The notes under the pieces were generated by a model, which was given only the letters and a program-made list of their open reading frames with translations, was not told the origin of the DNA and made no database searches. A program made the translations under genes and the position numbers. DNA of 64,000 bases, taken from NCBI GenBank assembly GCA_900550375.1, contig URRP01000004.1, positions 1 through 64,000 of the forward strand, written 5' to 3'. Below are positions 26,282 to 33,742 of this stretch, one piece after another (the first letter of the stretch is position 1; each line of letters opens with the position of its first letter). Origin of the DNA: an uncultured Alistipes sp. GTDB taxonomy: Bacteria; Bacteroidota; Bacteroidia; Bacteroidales; Rikenellaceae.

Positions 26282-26365
26282 TTAACGCAGAGCGTTAGGG
26301 ACACGGAAGGTCACCTTGGGACCTTTACCACCGCGAGATTTGCGGCGACGATTACGACGCGACAT
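26282..26365 (-). CDS. Small Arg-rich DNA-binding protein, phiX174 J-like (27 aa)
   Basis: Reading leftward from the ATG at 26365 gives a 27-residue peptide beginning MSRRNRRRKSRGGKG, with ten Arg/Lys in the first fifteen residues, and ending VPNALR before TAA. Size, charge and location in a microvirus genome match protein J, which neutralises packaged single-stranded DNA and lines the capsid interior. It starts three bases downstream of the stop of the 98-aa gene, so it is probably translated from the same message. It is too short for standard ORF cut-offs and easily missed. Confidence 0.75.
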   Translation of the reverse strand: MSRRNRRRKSRGGKGPKVTFRVPNALR

Positions 26366-26367
26366 AG

Positions 26368-26664
26368 TTACTTACGTTTAGAAGGAACAACAACAAAGGG
26401 TTTACCGAGCAATTTCGCAACACCCTTGTAGACAACCGAGAAATCAACCACGACAACATACTCGTGTACGATCGTCGTAGAGTAAAAGAAGGGGAACATA
26501 GAAGAACGGGCACTCTCGAGCCAGTTATCAAAATCAGTAGCACCGTTAAAATAAGTACTTTCAGGGAGGAGGAGGAATTCAACAACCGAACCTTTACGTT
26601 TATGGGACGCCGAGATAGAAAAGAGTCGAGCGATCAGAATCGACCACTGACGAATAATTTCCAT
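26368..26664 (-). CDS. Prophage protein of unknown function (98 aa)
   Basis: The product has an N-terminal EIIRQWSILIARLFSISASHKRKG and a beta-rich, hydrophobic remainder (SVVEFLLLPESTYF, STTIVHEYVVVVDFSVVYKG) ending in a basic VVVPSKRK. There is no clear signal peptide. It lies between the 80-aa gene (two-base gap) and the J-like gene (two-base gap), which supports it being a real, co-translated gene. It may be a small structural or host-takeover protein; I do not recognise the family. Confidence 0.65.
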   Translation of the reverse strand: MEIIRQWSILIARLFSISASHKRKGSVVEFLLLPESTYFNGATDFDNWLESARSSMFPFFYSTTIVHEYVVVVDFSVVYKGVAKLLGKPFVVVPSKRK

Positions 26665-26666
26665 AG

Positions 26667-26909
26667 CTAACGCTTAATTTGGAAAGAACCTTCATAATAC
26701 ACAGAATCAACACAGATATGACTTGCCGAAAACCGTTTATGAGAAGCACAGCCAACAGAGAAATAAGCAGCGAAAGCGGCAACAAGAGCTGCAAGGAGAG
26801 TCCAGAACTTTTTAGAGCGCCAAAAAGGAATAGAGGCAGCACCAGTATCCGAAGCAGATTTCAACGCAGAAACCTTAAAGGGGTCTCTATAATATTCGCG
26901 TTTACACAT
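26667..26909 (-). CDS. Small prophage membrane protein, lysis candidate (80 aa)
   Basis: A basic, polar N-terminal third (KREYYRDPFKVSALKS) is followed by a single hydrophobic helix (WTLLAALVAAFAAYFSVGC, about 36-54) and a short polar C-terminal tail with HKRFSASH. Microviruses lyse cells with small membrane proteins (phiX174 E), and short single-helix proteins are common in Bacteroidota microviruses, so lysis or membrane-targeting is possible. The GC at the helix end resembles a lipobox but is too far from the N terminus. It is the first gene of the prophage message. Confidence 0.65.
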   Translation of the reverse strand: MCKREYYRDPFKVSALKSASDTGAASIPFWRSKKFWTLLAALVAAFAAYFSVGCASHKRFSASHICVDSVYYEGSFQIKR

Positions 26910-27015
26910 AATACAAGATTTAAGATGAGAACAAATTAAACAGTTAAACCAACCGGCCGAAACCGACTAGAGTTAAGAGAGTTATCAATATGTCAAAGAA
27001 CGTGCAAAAATGTAA

Positions 27016-27043
27016 ATGAACTAATATTTATATTATGTTAAAT
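27016..27043. other. Right prophage junction, dif-like site (attR)
   Basis: XerC-side arm ATGAACTAATA (27016-27026), centre TTTATA (27027-27032), XerD arm TTATGTTAAAT (27033-27043). The XerD arm is identical to the E. coli dif XerD arm, so this half is likely from the host. Confidence 0.8.
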
Positions 27044-27743
27044 TATATATTTGTCAAACTCTCTCTTTATAGGCTACCCGATTCTGCCAATCGTCCATCT
27101 GCTGCCTGAAATGCACTCTGTTCCACGATTACTGCACTATGCTGACAAAACCGGTTCGTACCTTTGATAATAATTCGTTTGATTGATCATTTCATCCTTT
27201 TCCTGTCGTCTCGGATTGAGCTGGTATTTACCTCGAATTTAAGAAGGCCGAAGTCGGACGTATGGGATATGCTCGTTTCTATCTATCCAACGCACAACGG
27301 TCTGTTTCGGACTTGTCTAAAAATCCGATTTCTACGAATCGCTATTCGCTTCAAGGATATGAAGGTTCGTCGGAATCGTAATTCGGGAAAGAATTATCTT
27401 TCGGAAATTCGGAGGAATTCCCGAAGGCGGTCGGCAGGCTCTCTTTTTCGAGGCTATATTATGTTAATTAAAATGGGATCATAACGGTCCGAAATGGAGC
27501 GAAGTCCGCAGACGGGTGAAGTCGAAGTCTGATCTGTGGAGACCGTTCATGATCCTGCCCTATGTCCAGTAGCAGCGAGCAACCGTCCGGTTCGCAGATA
27601 TCGAATGAACAAAATTCCTGAGGATGGTATCGATGCCGCCAATTTGAGATTAGGGGCATAACGCAACAGCAGATCGAAGAACCTCGACTTAAAACGGGGT
27701 TCGGCGGTTTGAAAAGGTTGTGGCAGGACGCGAATATTCTCTT
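27044..27743. other. Intergenic region right of the prophage, no gene supported
   Basis: A TACCTTTG -7-like box at 27159-27166 faces right, but the 106-codon frame after it has no recognisable features. A dif-like XerD half-site TTATGTTAATT lies at 27459-27469. The remainder, closer to host composition from about 27470, shows no supported frame and may be a decayed gene or insertion scar. Confidence 0.5.
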
Positions 27744-28202
27744 CTATTCTTGTTTGGGTGTGAAGCTCTCGAAGGTTCGGTCTGAATAGATGACGATGAC
27801 ACGTTGTATCGTCGATGATGTCATATTTCTAAAAATATCGGAATTGATTTGATTGGGATCGGTCACAGCGGCGGGATTGGAGCCACCGGCCGAATTGGCG
27901 TCGTGAGGAGCGTTCTCCGTATGCGCGGTTGTTGTGGATTCCGTCGTAAAGAGGTCGGCCGACACCGAATTGTCCGTCATTGAAGAGTCGGCCGAACGAT
28001 ACATCGTCTCGGCATCGAGCAGCAGCCAGTCTGGATTGATCTGTGGAAACCTGAGCAGAATTTTACGCAGCAAGTCGTACCCCGGTTTGCTTCTTCCTGA
28101 AATAATATGGGAAATATTGGAGGCTCCCGTTTCCAAAATCTCGGCGAGACGACTCGACGTCAATCCCTCGCTTTTCATCAATCTCAGCAATTTTTCTCCC
28201 AT
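27744..28202 (-). CDS. XRE-family helix-turn-helix transcriptional regulator (152 aa)
   Basis: Residues 1-70 form a Cro/CI-type domain: GEKLLRLMKSEGLTSSRLAEILE, GASNISHIISGRSKPGYDLLRKIL, then the Bacteroidota-typical RFPQINPDWLLLDAETMYR. A polar, low-complexity linker (about 75-120) leads to a C-terminal strand-rich motif IQRVIVIYSDRTFESFTPK seen in related regulators. Its own -7 box is embedded in a TTTAC-N4-ATAAA near-palindrome, pointing to autoregulation. It stands alone beside the prophage, but outside its right junction, so it may be a host gene or the relic of another element. Confidence 0.9.
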   Translation of the reverse strand: MGEKLLRLMKSEGLTSSRLAEILETGASNISHIISGRSKPGYDLLRKILLRFPQINPDWLLLDAETMYRSADSSMTDNSVSADLFTTESTTTAHTENAPHDANSAGGSNPAAVTDPNQINSDIFRNMTSSTIQRVIVIYSDRTFESFTPKQE

Positions 28203-28213
28203 ATCCCGTATTT

Positions 28214-28248
28214 TTTACAAATATAAACGTTTTTATTTTGTAAAACAA
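28214..28248 (-). promoter_or_regulatory. XRE gene promoter with overlapping operator-like palindrome
   Basis: On the minus strand TTG (28246-28248), 20 bases, then TATATTTG (28218-28225) form a -33/-7 pair, 16 bases before the ATG. TTTAC-AAAT-ATAAA (28214-28227) covers the -7 box and TTGT-AAA-ACAA (28238-28248) covers the -33 box. Confidence 0.65.
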
Positions 28249-28290
28249 GAAAAATGCAGAAATGTGAAAAGTCAACAAGGATGAAACTTA

Positions 28291-28304
28291 TTTACAATTG
28301 TAAA
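28291..28304. promoter_or_regulatory. Operator-like perfect palindrome TTTACAATTGTAAA
   Basis: A perfect 14-bp palindrome 88 bases upstream of the XRE gene. The spacing and half-site TTTAC/GTAAA are the same as at 28623-28636, 28667-28680 and 21280-21293. Confidence 0.55.
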
Positions 28305-28622
28305 TTCACCAAACTTGTAAAAACTCTTTTTCGTTTTTATATGATGTTATCATTAAGGTTAAATAGTAAAAATTACTGGTTTATAGGTGATTTATGTATA
28401 TTTTTTGATTGTGCTTCTGGATTTTGATTTTCGTATGGGATTCACCTGTAATCTATGTGTCTAATTATTGATATAAATTATATAAAACTCTGAATAATAT
28501 GTTATTATATTTGTATATTCAATGCTTTATTCAGTGAGATTCGGATATGAATCAGGCTTTGATTGACCCTTGCGGAGTTTTTACAAATAGAGAATTATTA
28601 ACACTGTTTTCTACTTGTTTAT

Positions 28623-28680
28623 TTTACAAAAGTAATATTGCTTGCGCCTGAAATCAGCGGCTTGTTTTTACAAAAGTAAA
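28623..28680. promoter_or_regulatory. Two operator-like sites TTTAC-AAAA-GTAAW
   Basis: TTTACAAAAGTAAT (28623-28636) and TTTACAAAAGTAAA (28667-28680) lie 44 bases apart, about four helical turns. The second is identical to 21280-21293 at the left end of the prophage. Each also contains CAAAAGTA, the reverse of a TACTTTTG promoter box, so a promoter role is an alternative. Confidence 0.5.
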
Positions 28681-29481
28681 TACACTCCCCTTCCATATCG
28701 ATTTTTAATGAAAAATTCTATTTTAAACCACTTTACTTGGTGCAAGATTGTTAATAATCTATTTCGTTCTACATTATGTTAAAAATAGAGTGTTGATAAG
28801 TCTTCCCTATTCTTGTATATATCTATGAATAAAGTATTTATATTTTTGTAATTCGAAGTGTCGTCGTGGATTTTAGGACCGAGGCTTTTAGTATCGTTTA
28901 GCATTGATTCCGGCAGTTTGAGTGGCGAAAACCGGATGATCCTCCCCTTTTCGATACCTGAAATCCGGTTTCCCGATTTGAAAATTCGCTCTTTTTTGAC
29001 TGGATTGCGCTGGATGCAGCGTGAGTCGGTGAATACCGCAGATGCTTCTTTTTAACAGAAGTTCTGAAAGCGAATACCTATTGTATGATGGGTGGCTGCA
29101 CGACCCTCCTTTCTGCGGGAAGGGAAAAGGTGTCCAGCTCTTTTCCGGTAATAATGATTTTTCGGCGACTGTGAATTCCGCGTTTTATTCGATCGAGATG
29201 ATTACTGGACGCATGGAAATTTTGAGTGTCAGAATTTATATGTAGAGAGTCGCAATGCAGAGCGAATCCTGACTGCTGCCGGAGGATCGGCCGTTACGAC
29301 CGGAATGCCGTCACTCCATTGTCGGGAGGGGCAGGCTGCCGGATTGCTGCGGAGGATTTGCTGTTACGCTCGAAATGCCTCTTGCCGATTGCTGCTGGTG
29401 CGTGTGATCTGGATGGTGCCTGCCGATTTTCTTCGCGGCATTTCAAGGCTATTTAAGGAAGGGGAGGTCGGATCTAATCGT
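28681..29481. other. AT-rich intergenic region between XRE gene and HIT operon, no gene supported
   Basis: It holds a dif-like XerD half-site TTATGTTAAAA (28774-28784) and several short open frames, none with convincing features. From about 29050 the composition returns to the host average, which suggests a decayed host gene between 29050 and 29450. Confidence 0.5.
29271..29379. repeat. Imperfect tandem repeat with a 70-base period
   Basis: 29271-29309 and 29341-29379 share the pattern TGCTGC, GGAGGAT, GTTACG, AATGCC at the same internal spacing. A weaker third copy may follow near 29388. The region has no supported gene. Confidence 0.5.
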
Positions 29482-29510
29482 AAAAAAGAGACTCCCCTTC
29501 GGGAAGTCTC
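29482..29510 (-). terminator. Terminator of the leftward bcp-recA-rsh-HIT gene run
   Basis: GAGACT (29488-29493) pairs with AGTCTC (29505-29510) with inner CCC/GGG pairs; the minus strand continues into T6 (29482-29487). Confidence 0.8.
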
Positions 29511-29575
29511 GATAAACTGTGGCGTAATCCCCTTCGGATCGGAAAAAGCGCCGACAGCGGAGGCTCGGCCGCCGA

Positions 29576-29962
29576 CTATCGGTTCAGTTTGGCGGCGATC
29601 GCCTGAAACTCTTCGGGTGCCAGTTTGAGCTTTTCGCGCCGGAAATCGACGTCGTTTTCGCTTTTTATGGGAATCAGGTGGATATGCGCATGAGGCACTT
29701 CCAGCCCCAGTACGACCACTGCAACCCGCTTACAATCGATTTGCTGCTCGATTTTGCGGGCGATTTTCTTAGCAAAGAGCATCATATCGGCAAGCGTCCG
29801 ATCGTCCAGATCGAAGAGGTAATCAACCTCTTTCTTCGGTACGACGAGCGTATGCCCTTCGGTCAGGGGATTGATGTCGAGAAATGCGTAGTAGTTTTCA
29901 TCCTCGGCTACTTTATACGACGGAATCTCACCGGCGATAATACGGGAAAAAATCGATGCCAT
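29576..29962 (-). CDS. HIT family nucleotide hydrolase/transferase
   Basis: The 128-residue product is a Hint-type histidine-triad protein, which hydrolyses AMP-lysine-like phosphoramidates. It begins SIFSRIIAGEIPSYKVAEDE and contains TEGHTLVVPKKE and the triad VPHAHIHLIPI. The size and motifs are complete. It is the last gene of the leftward run, 12 bases after the membrane-anchored protein gene, and is followed by a terminator. Confidence 0.95.
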   Translation of the reverse strand: MASIFSRIIAGEIPSYKVAEDENYYAFLDINPLTEGHTLVVPKKEVDYLFDLDDRTLADMMLFAKKIARKIEQQIDCKRVAVVVLGLEVPHAHIHLIPIKSENDVDFRREKLKLAPEEFQAIAAKLNR

Positions 29963-29974
29963 ATCTCTCTGTTT

Positions 29975-30421
29975 TTACTCTTCGAATTTGGGTTTCAGTA
30001 TCTCGGAATAGATGACCGCACGCCGCAGGTCGAATGCTTCTCCGAGCGGATTCACTGGTGCAGTTGGTTGTGCCGGACGGTGGACGACCGCGGAAGGAGC
30101 CGCTTTTTCCTCTTTCGGAGCCGCGATGAGGGGGTCGACGGCAGCGGGTTCGGGATCGATCGTTTCGAGCGAAATCGCCTCGACGAAAACCGGTTCGGTT
30201 TCTTCCGCCATCCCGCCGCGGCGCACCTCCTCCTCGGCCGAGCGCCTCGCATGTCTTGCATCGCAGGTCTCCGCGTCGATCTCGACCGGAGGCACTACCC
30301 TTTCGGCTGCCCTCCGAGAGTCGGTCGGCCGTGCCTGCTGTCTGCGTTTTCTCTGATCCGAAGCGGTTTTCAGGCTCCAGAGAATAATGATGGCTACCCA
30401 GATTAAAATAGTAAGTCCCAT
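29975..30421 (-). CDS. Membrane-anchored hypothetical protein (148 aa)
   Basis: An N-terminal helix (LTILIWVAIIILWSLK, 3-18) is followed by a basic patch and a long, charged, Ala/Pro/Glu-rich, probably disordered region. The conserved C-terminal motif FDLRRAVIYSEILKPKF stands out and may bind a partner. It lies nine bases after rsh. The family is unnamed to me, but single-helix proteins ending in this motif occur in other Bacteroidales. It probably sits in the inner membrane facing the cytosol. Confidence 0.8.
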   Translation of the reverse strand: MGLTILIWVAIIILWSLKTASDQRKRRQQARPTDSRRAAERVVPPVEIDAETCDARHARRSAEEEVRRGGMAEETEPVFVEAISLETIDPEPAAVDPLIAAPKEEKAAPSAVVHRPAQPTAPVNPLGEAFDLRRAVIYSEILKPKFEE

Positions 30422-30430
30422 GATCCTTCC

Positions 30431-32635
30431 TTATAAGTTTCGTTTCACACTCTCCATGCCTTTTATTTTGCGGAGGTTTTCGAGGATGACGCTCAGACTC
30501 TCCGCATTTTTGACGTAGAGACTCAGCGTTCCTTCGAAAATACCGTCATGGCTCTGGATGCTGATTTCGCGGATGTTGATGCTGAAATCGCGGCTGATGA
30601 CATTGGCCAGATCCAGCAGGATGCCCATGCGGTCGATACCGCGCAGCTCGATGGTCGAGAGGTAGGATACGGCCTTGTGCTGCGACCACTTGATCTCGTC
30701 CTTGATGATGTTGCGTCCGTATTGCGATGCGAGCCGGTTCAGCTCTTCACAGGTAGCTTTGTGGACGATGATCTTGCCCGTCTGCGGATCGCGGAATCCT
30801 ACGACCTTGTCGCCCGGAATCGGCTTGCAGCATTCGGCCACGACGAATTCCGGCGATGCGTCGTCCGGGTTCTCGACCACCGGCGCCTCCTCTTCTTCGT
30901 TCTCGGGGTTCGATTTCTTGGGAATGAACAGTGTCCAGAACTTCAATATCTTGCTGGCCGAGTTGACTTTCAGGTGTTTCTCGATGTCGTCCAGCCGAAT
31001 GATCCCTGCGCCGATTTTGCTGTAAAACTCCTCTTTGGTAGCACATTCGTATGCCGGAACCAGCTTGCGCAGCACACGTCCCGAAAGGTTGATGTTGAGC
31101 TTGGCGAGCCGTTCGGTGAGCGTCGCCATACCCCGCTCGATGTTGTTCTGCTGCTCGCGTTTGAGGAAGTTCTTGATCGACTGCTTGGCCTTGCTCGTCG
31201 TCACCAGATCGAGCCATTCGGCTTTGGGACGTGCGTTGTCGGCGGTGATGATCTCGATCTGGTCGCCGCTCGAAATCTGCGCTGTGACGGACTCCAGCTT
31301 GTGGTTGATCTTCGCGCCGATCGCCTTGTTGCCGACATTGGTGTGAATGTCGTAGGCGAAGTCGAGCGCCGTGGCGCCGAACGGCATTCGGCGCGGCTCG
31401 CCTTTCGGCGTGAAGACGACGATCTCCGAGGTGTAGAGCGACAGTTTGAAGTTATCCAGAAAATCGACGGCGTTCTCCGTCGGCGAGTTGAGCGCGTCGC
31501 GGATTTTTTTGAGCCATTTGTCCAACTCGTCCTCGTTGTGGGAAATCGTCTCCTGCTTGTATTTCCAATGAGCGGCCACTCCCCTTTCGGCGATATCGTC
31601 CATGCGCTGTGTGCGGATCTGCACCTCGACCCACACGCCGTCGGGACTCATTACCGTCGAATGCAGCGCCTCGTAGCCGTTGGCCTTCGGCGTGTTGATC
31701 CAGTCGCGCAGACGGTCGGGTTTGGGCGTGTAGATATCCGTAATGGTGGCGTAGATCTGGTAACACTGTGTCTTTTCCGACGGGAACGGCACCGGTTTGA
31801 AAACGATGCGGATGGCGAACAGGTCGTAGACCTCTTCGAAGGAGATCTGCTTGCGCTGCATCTTCATCCAGATCGAATAGATGCTTTTGATGCGGGCCGA
31901 AATTTCGAAGTTGATGCCGTCGTGTTCGAGCGCCTCGATGATCGGTGCGTTGAAGCGGGCGATGAACTCCTGCCGCGAAGCTTCCGTCTCGTTGAGTTTG
32001 CGGCTGATCTCCTCGTACTGCTCGGGGAAGCGGTATTTCATACAGAGGTCTTCCAGCTCGGTTTTGATCGAGAAGAGTCCCAACCGGTAGGCCAGCGGCG
32101 CGAAGAGGTAGATCGTCTCGCTGGTGATCTTGATCTGCTTGTTCAGAGGCATGGCGCCCAGCGTGCGCATATTGTGCAGCCGGTCGGCGATCTTGATGAG
32201 GATTACGCGCACGTCGTCCGAGAGCGTGAGCAGCACCTTGCGGAAATATTCGGCCTGCTCCGAGGTGTCGGCGTTGAAGACGCCCGACATCTTGGTCAGC
32301 CCGTCGACCATCGAGGCGATCTTCGGTCCGAAGATACGCTCCATATCCTCCACCGTATATTCGGTGTCCTCCACCACGTCGTGCAGCAGCGACGCGACGA
32401 CCGACTTGACGCCCAGTCCGATCTCCTCGATGACGATCTTCGCCACGGCGATCGGATGCAGCAGGTAGGGTTCTCCCGAGCGGCGGCGCACACCGGAGTG
32501 CGCCTCCTTCGCAAGGAAAAAGGCGCGCTTGATGAAGTCCCAATCCTCATCTTTCCTGCAAATTTTGGTGCAGGAACGGAGCAGGTCATCCCATTTCTCC
32601 CTGATGATTTTCTCGTCCTCGGTCGTGTAATCCAT
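30431..32635 (-). CDS. rsh: Bifunctional (p)ppGpp synthetase/hydrolase (RelA/SpoT homologue)
   Basis: This long RSH enzyme makes and degrades the stringent-response alarmone. The 734-residue product has the N-terminal HD hydrolase with HDVVED (85-90) and ADRLHNMRTL, the synthetase domain with the substrate block TPKANGYEALHSTV near 320-333, TGS (about 410-470, FTPKGEPRRMPFGATALDFAY), a helical/Cys region containing CCKPIPGD, and a C-terminal ACT domain (about 665-734). All hydrolase residues look intact. It follows recA in the same direction, separated by a 15-bp hairpin. Confidence 0.96.
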   Translation of the reverse strand: MDYTTEDEKIIREKWDDLLRSCTKICRKDEDWDFIKRAFFLAKEAHSGVRRRSGEPYLLHPIAVAKIVIEEIGLGVKSVVASLLHDVVEDTEYTVEDMERIFGPKIASMVDGLTKMSGVFNADTSEQAEYFRKVLLTLSDDVRVILIKIADRLHNMRTLGAMPLNKQIKITSETIYLFAPLAYRLGLFSIKTELEDLCMKYRFPEQYEEISRKLNETEASRQEFIARFNAPIIEALEHDGINFEISARIKSIYSIWMKMQRKQISFEEVYDLFAIRIVFKPVPFPSEKTQCYQIYATITDIYTPKPDRLRDWINTPKANGYEALHSTVMSPDGVWVEVQIRTQRMDDIAERGVAAHWKYKQETISHNEDELDKWLKKIRDALNSPTENAVDFLDNFKLSLYTSEIVVFTPKGEPRRMPFGATALDFAYDIHTNVGNKAIGAKINHKLESVTAQISSGDQIEIITADNARPKAEWLDLVTTSKAKQSIKNFLKREQQNNIERGMATLTERLAKLNINLSGRVLRKLVPAYECATKEEFYSKIGAGIIRLDDIEKHLKVNSASKILKFWTLFIPKKSNPENEEEEAPVVENPDDASPEFVVAECCKPIPGDKVVGFRDPQTGKIIVHKATCEELNRLASQYGRNIIKDEIKWSQHKAVSYLSTIELRGIDRMGILLDLANVISRDFSINIREISIQSHDGIFEGTLSLYVKNAESLSVILENLRKIKGMESVKRNL

Positions 32636-32664
32636 ACCTGTCGTTTTGGGTTTGCGATCCTATA

Positions 32665-32699
32665 CCGAAGCACTCCGGCAAACAGCCGGAGTGCTTCGG
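32665..32699 (-). terminator. Perfect 15-bp hairpin between recA and rsh
   Basis: CCGAAGCACTCCGGC (32665-32679) pairs with GCCGGAGTGCTTCGG (32685-32699) around AAACA. On the minus strand it is not followed by a T-tract, so it may be an attenuator or RNA-processing stem rather than a full terminator. Confidence 0.65.
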
Positions 32700-32712
32700 A
32701 CAAGCGCGATCG

Positions 32713-33729
32713 CTATTTCTGCTGAGGCGCTTTCATTGCCTCGCGCACCTTCGTTTCGATTTCATCGGCGAGCGCCGTGTCCGTCTTGAAGAGCTCTTTT
32801 ACCGCGTCGCGGCCCTGACCGAGTTTGCGGTCGCCGTAGGAGAACCACGAACCGCTCTTCTTGACGACTCCATAATCCACGCCAAGGTCGATGATCTCGC
32901 CGATCTTGGAGATTCCTTCGCCGAACATGATGTCGAACTCGGCTTTCTTGAAGGGAGGCGCCACTTTGTTTTTCACCACCTTGACCTTGGTGCGCGTTCC
33001 GAGCTGTTCCTCGCCGTCCTTGATGACCGACATGCGGCGGATGTCGATGCGCACGCTGGCATAGAATTTCAGTGCGTTGCCGCCGGTCGTGGTCTCGGGA
33101 TTACCGTAGACCACGCCGATCTTGTCGCGCAGCTGGTTGATGAAGATGCAGACGGTCTTGGTCTTCGAGATGCTGGCCGTCAACTTGCGCAGCGCCTGCG
33201 ACATGAGCCGCGCCTGCAAACCCATCTTCGAATCGCCCATATCGCCTTCGATCTCGGCCTTGGGCGTAAGTGCCGCCACCGAGTCGATGACGATGATGTC
33301 GATGGCGCTCGACCGGATCAGCGAGTCGGCGATTTCGAGTGCCTGTTCGCCGTTGTCGGGCTGCGAGATGAGCAGGTTGTCGACGTCTACGCCCAGCTTC
33401 TGTGCATAGAAGCTGTCGAACGCGTGCTCGGCGTCGATGAAGGCCGCGATGCCGCCCGCCTTCTGCGCTTCGGCGATGGCGTGGATCGCCAGCGTCGTCT
33501 TACCCGACGATTCGGGACCGTAGATCTCGACGACACGCCCTTTGGGGTAGCCGCCTACACCGAGCGCCATGTCGAGCGTGATCGATCCTGTGGGAATGAC
33601 CGGCACGTCGACGATCTCGCTGCTGTTCATGCGCATGATCGATCCCTTGCCGAAATCCTTTTCGATTTTGTCCATGACCGCGCTAAGCACCTTGAGCTTA
33701 TCCGCGTTTACCTGTGGTTTTTCTGCCAT
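32713..33729 (-). CDS. recA: Recombinase RecA
   Basis: RecA forms filaments on single-stranded DNA and drives strand exchange and the SOS switch. The 338-residue product has Walker A GPESSGKTT (71-79), Walker B IIVIDSVAALTPK, loop L1 MGLQARLMSQALRKLT, loop L2 GNPETTTGGNALKFYASVR (residues split: GNPETTTGG is the diagnostic core) and the FGEGISKIGEIIDLGV block. The C-terminal tail is short and not strongly acidic. It starts 13 bases after bcp, so both may share the repeat-borne promoter upstream of bcp. I saw no LexA-like operator. Confidence 0.97.
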   Translation of the reverse strand: MAEKPQVNADKLKVLSAVMDKIEKDFGKGSIMRMNSSEIVDVPVIPTGSITLDMALGVGGYPKGRVVEIYGPESSGKTTLAIHAIAEAQKAGGIAAFIDAEHAFDSFYAQKLGVDVDNLLISQPDNGEQALEIADSLIRSSAIDIIVIDSVAALTPKAEIEGDMGDSKMGLQARLMSQALRKLTASISKTKTVCIFINQLRDKIGVVYGNPETTTGGNALKFYASVRIDIRRMSVIKDGEEQLGTRTKVKVVKNKVAPPFKKAEFDIMFGEGISKIGEIIDLGVDYGVVKKSGSWFSYGDRKLGQGRDAVKELFKTDTALADEIETKVREAMKAPQQK

Positions 33730-33742
33730 ATCGTTTGTTGTT

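Larger units (their letters stand above)
21259..27032 (-). mobile_element. Microviridae (Alpavirinae-like) prophage, about 5.76 kb, apparently intact
   Basis: Seven leftward genes encode, in transcription order, an 80-aa membrane protein, a 98-aa protein, a 27-aa basic J-like protein, Rep VP4, capsid VP1, scaffold VP3 and pilot VP2. The base composition is visibly AT-richer than the flanks and the codons are different. The distance between the two repeated cores (5763 bp) fits microvirus genome size. No integrase gene is present; microvirus proviruses in Bacteroidota are known to use host XerC/XerD at dif-like sites, and both junctions here are dif-like. All core genes are open, so it could be inducible. 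The gap 21294-21432 is A-rich with no gene seen. Confidence 0.93.

Noticed and set aside
27164..27484. 106-codon frame after a -7-like box
   Set aside because: Composition and residues do not look coding, and part lies over a dif-like half-site.
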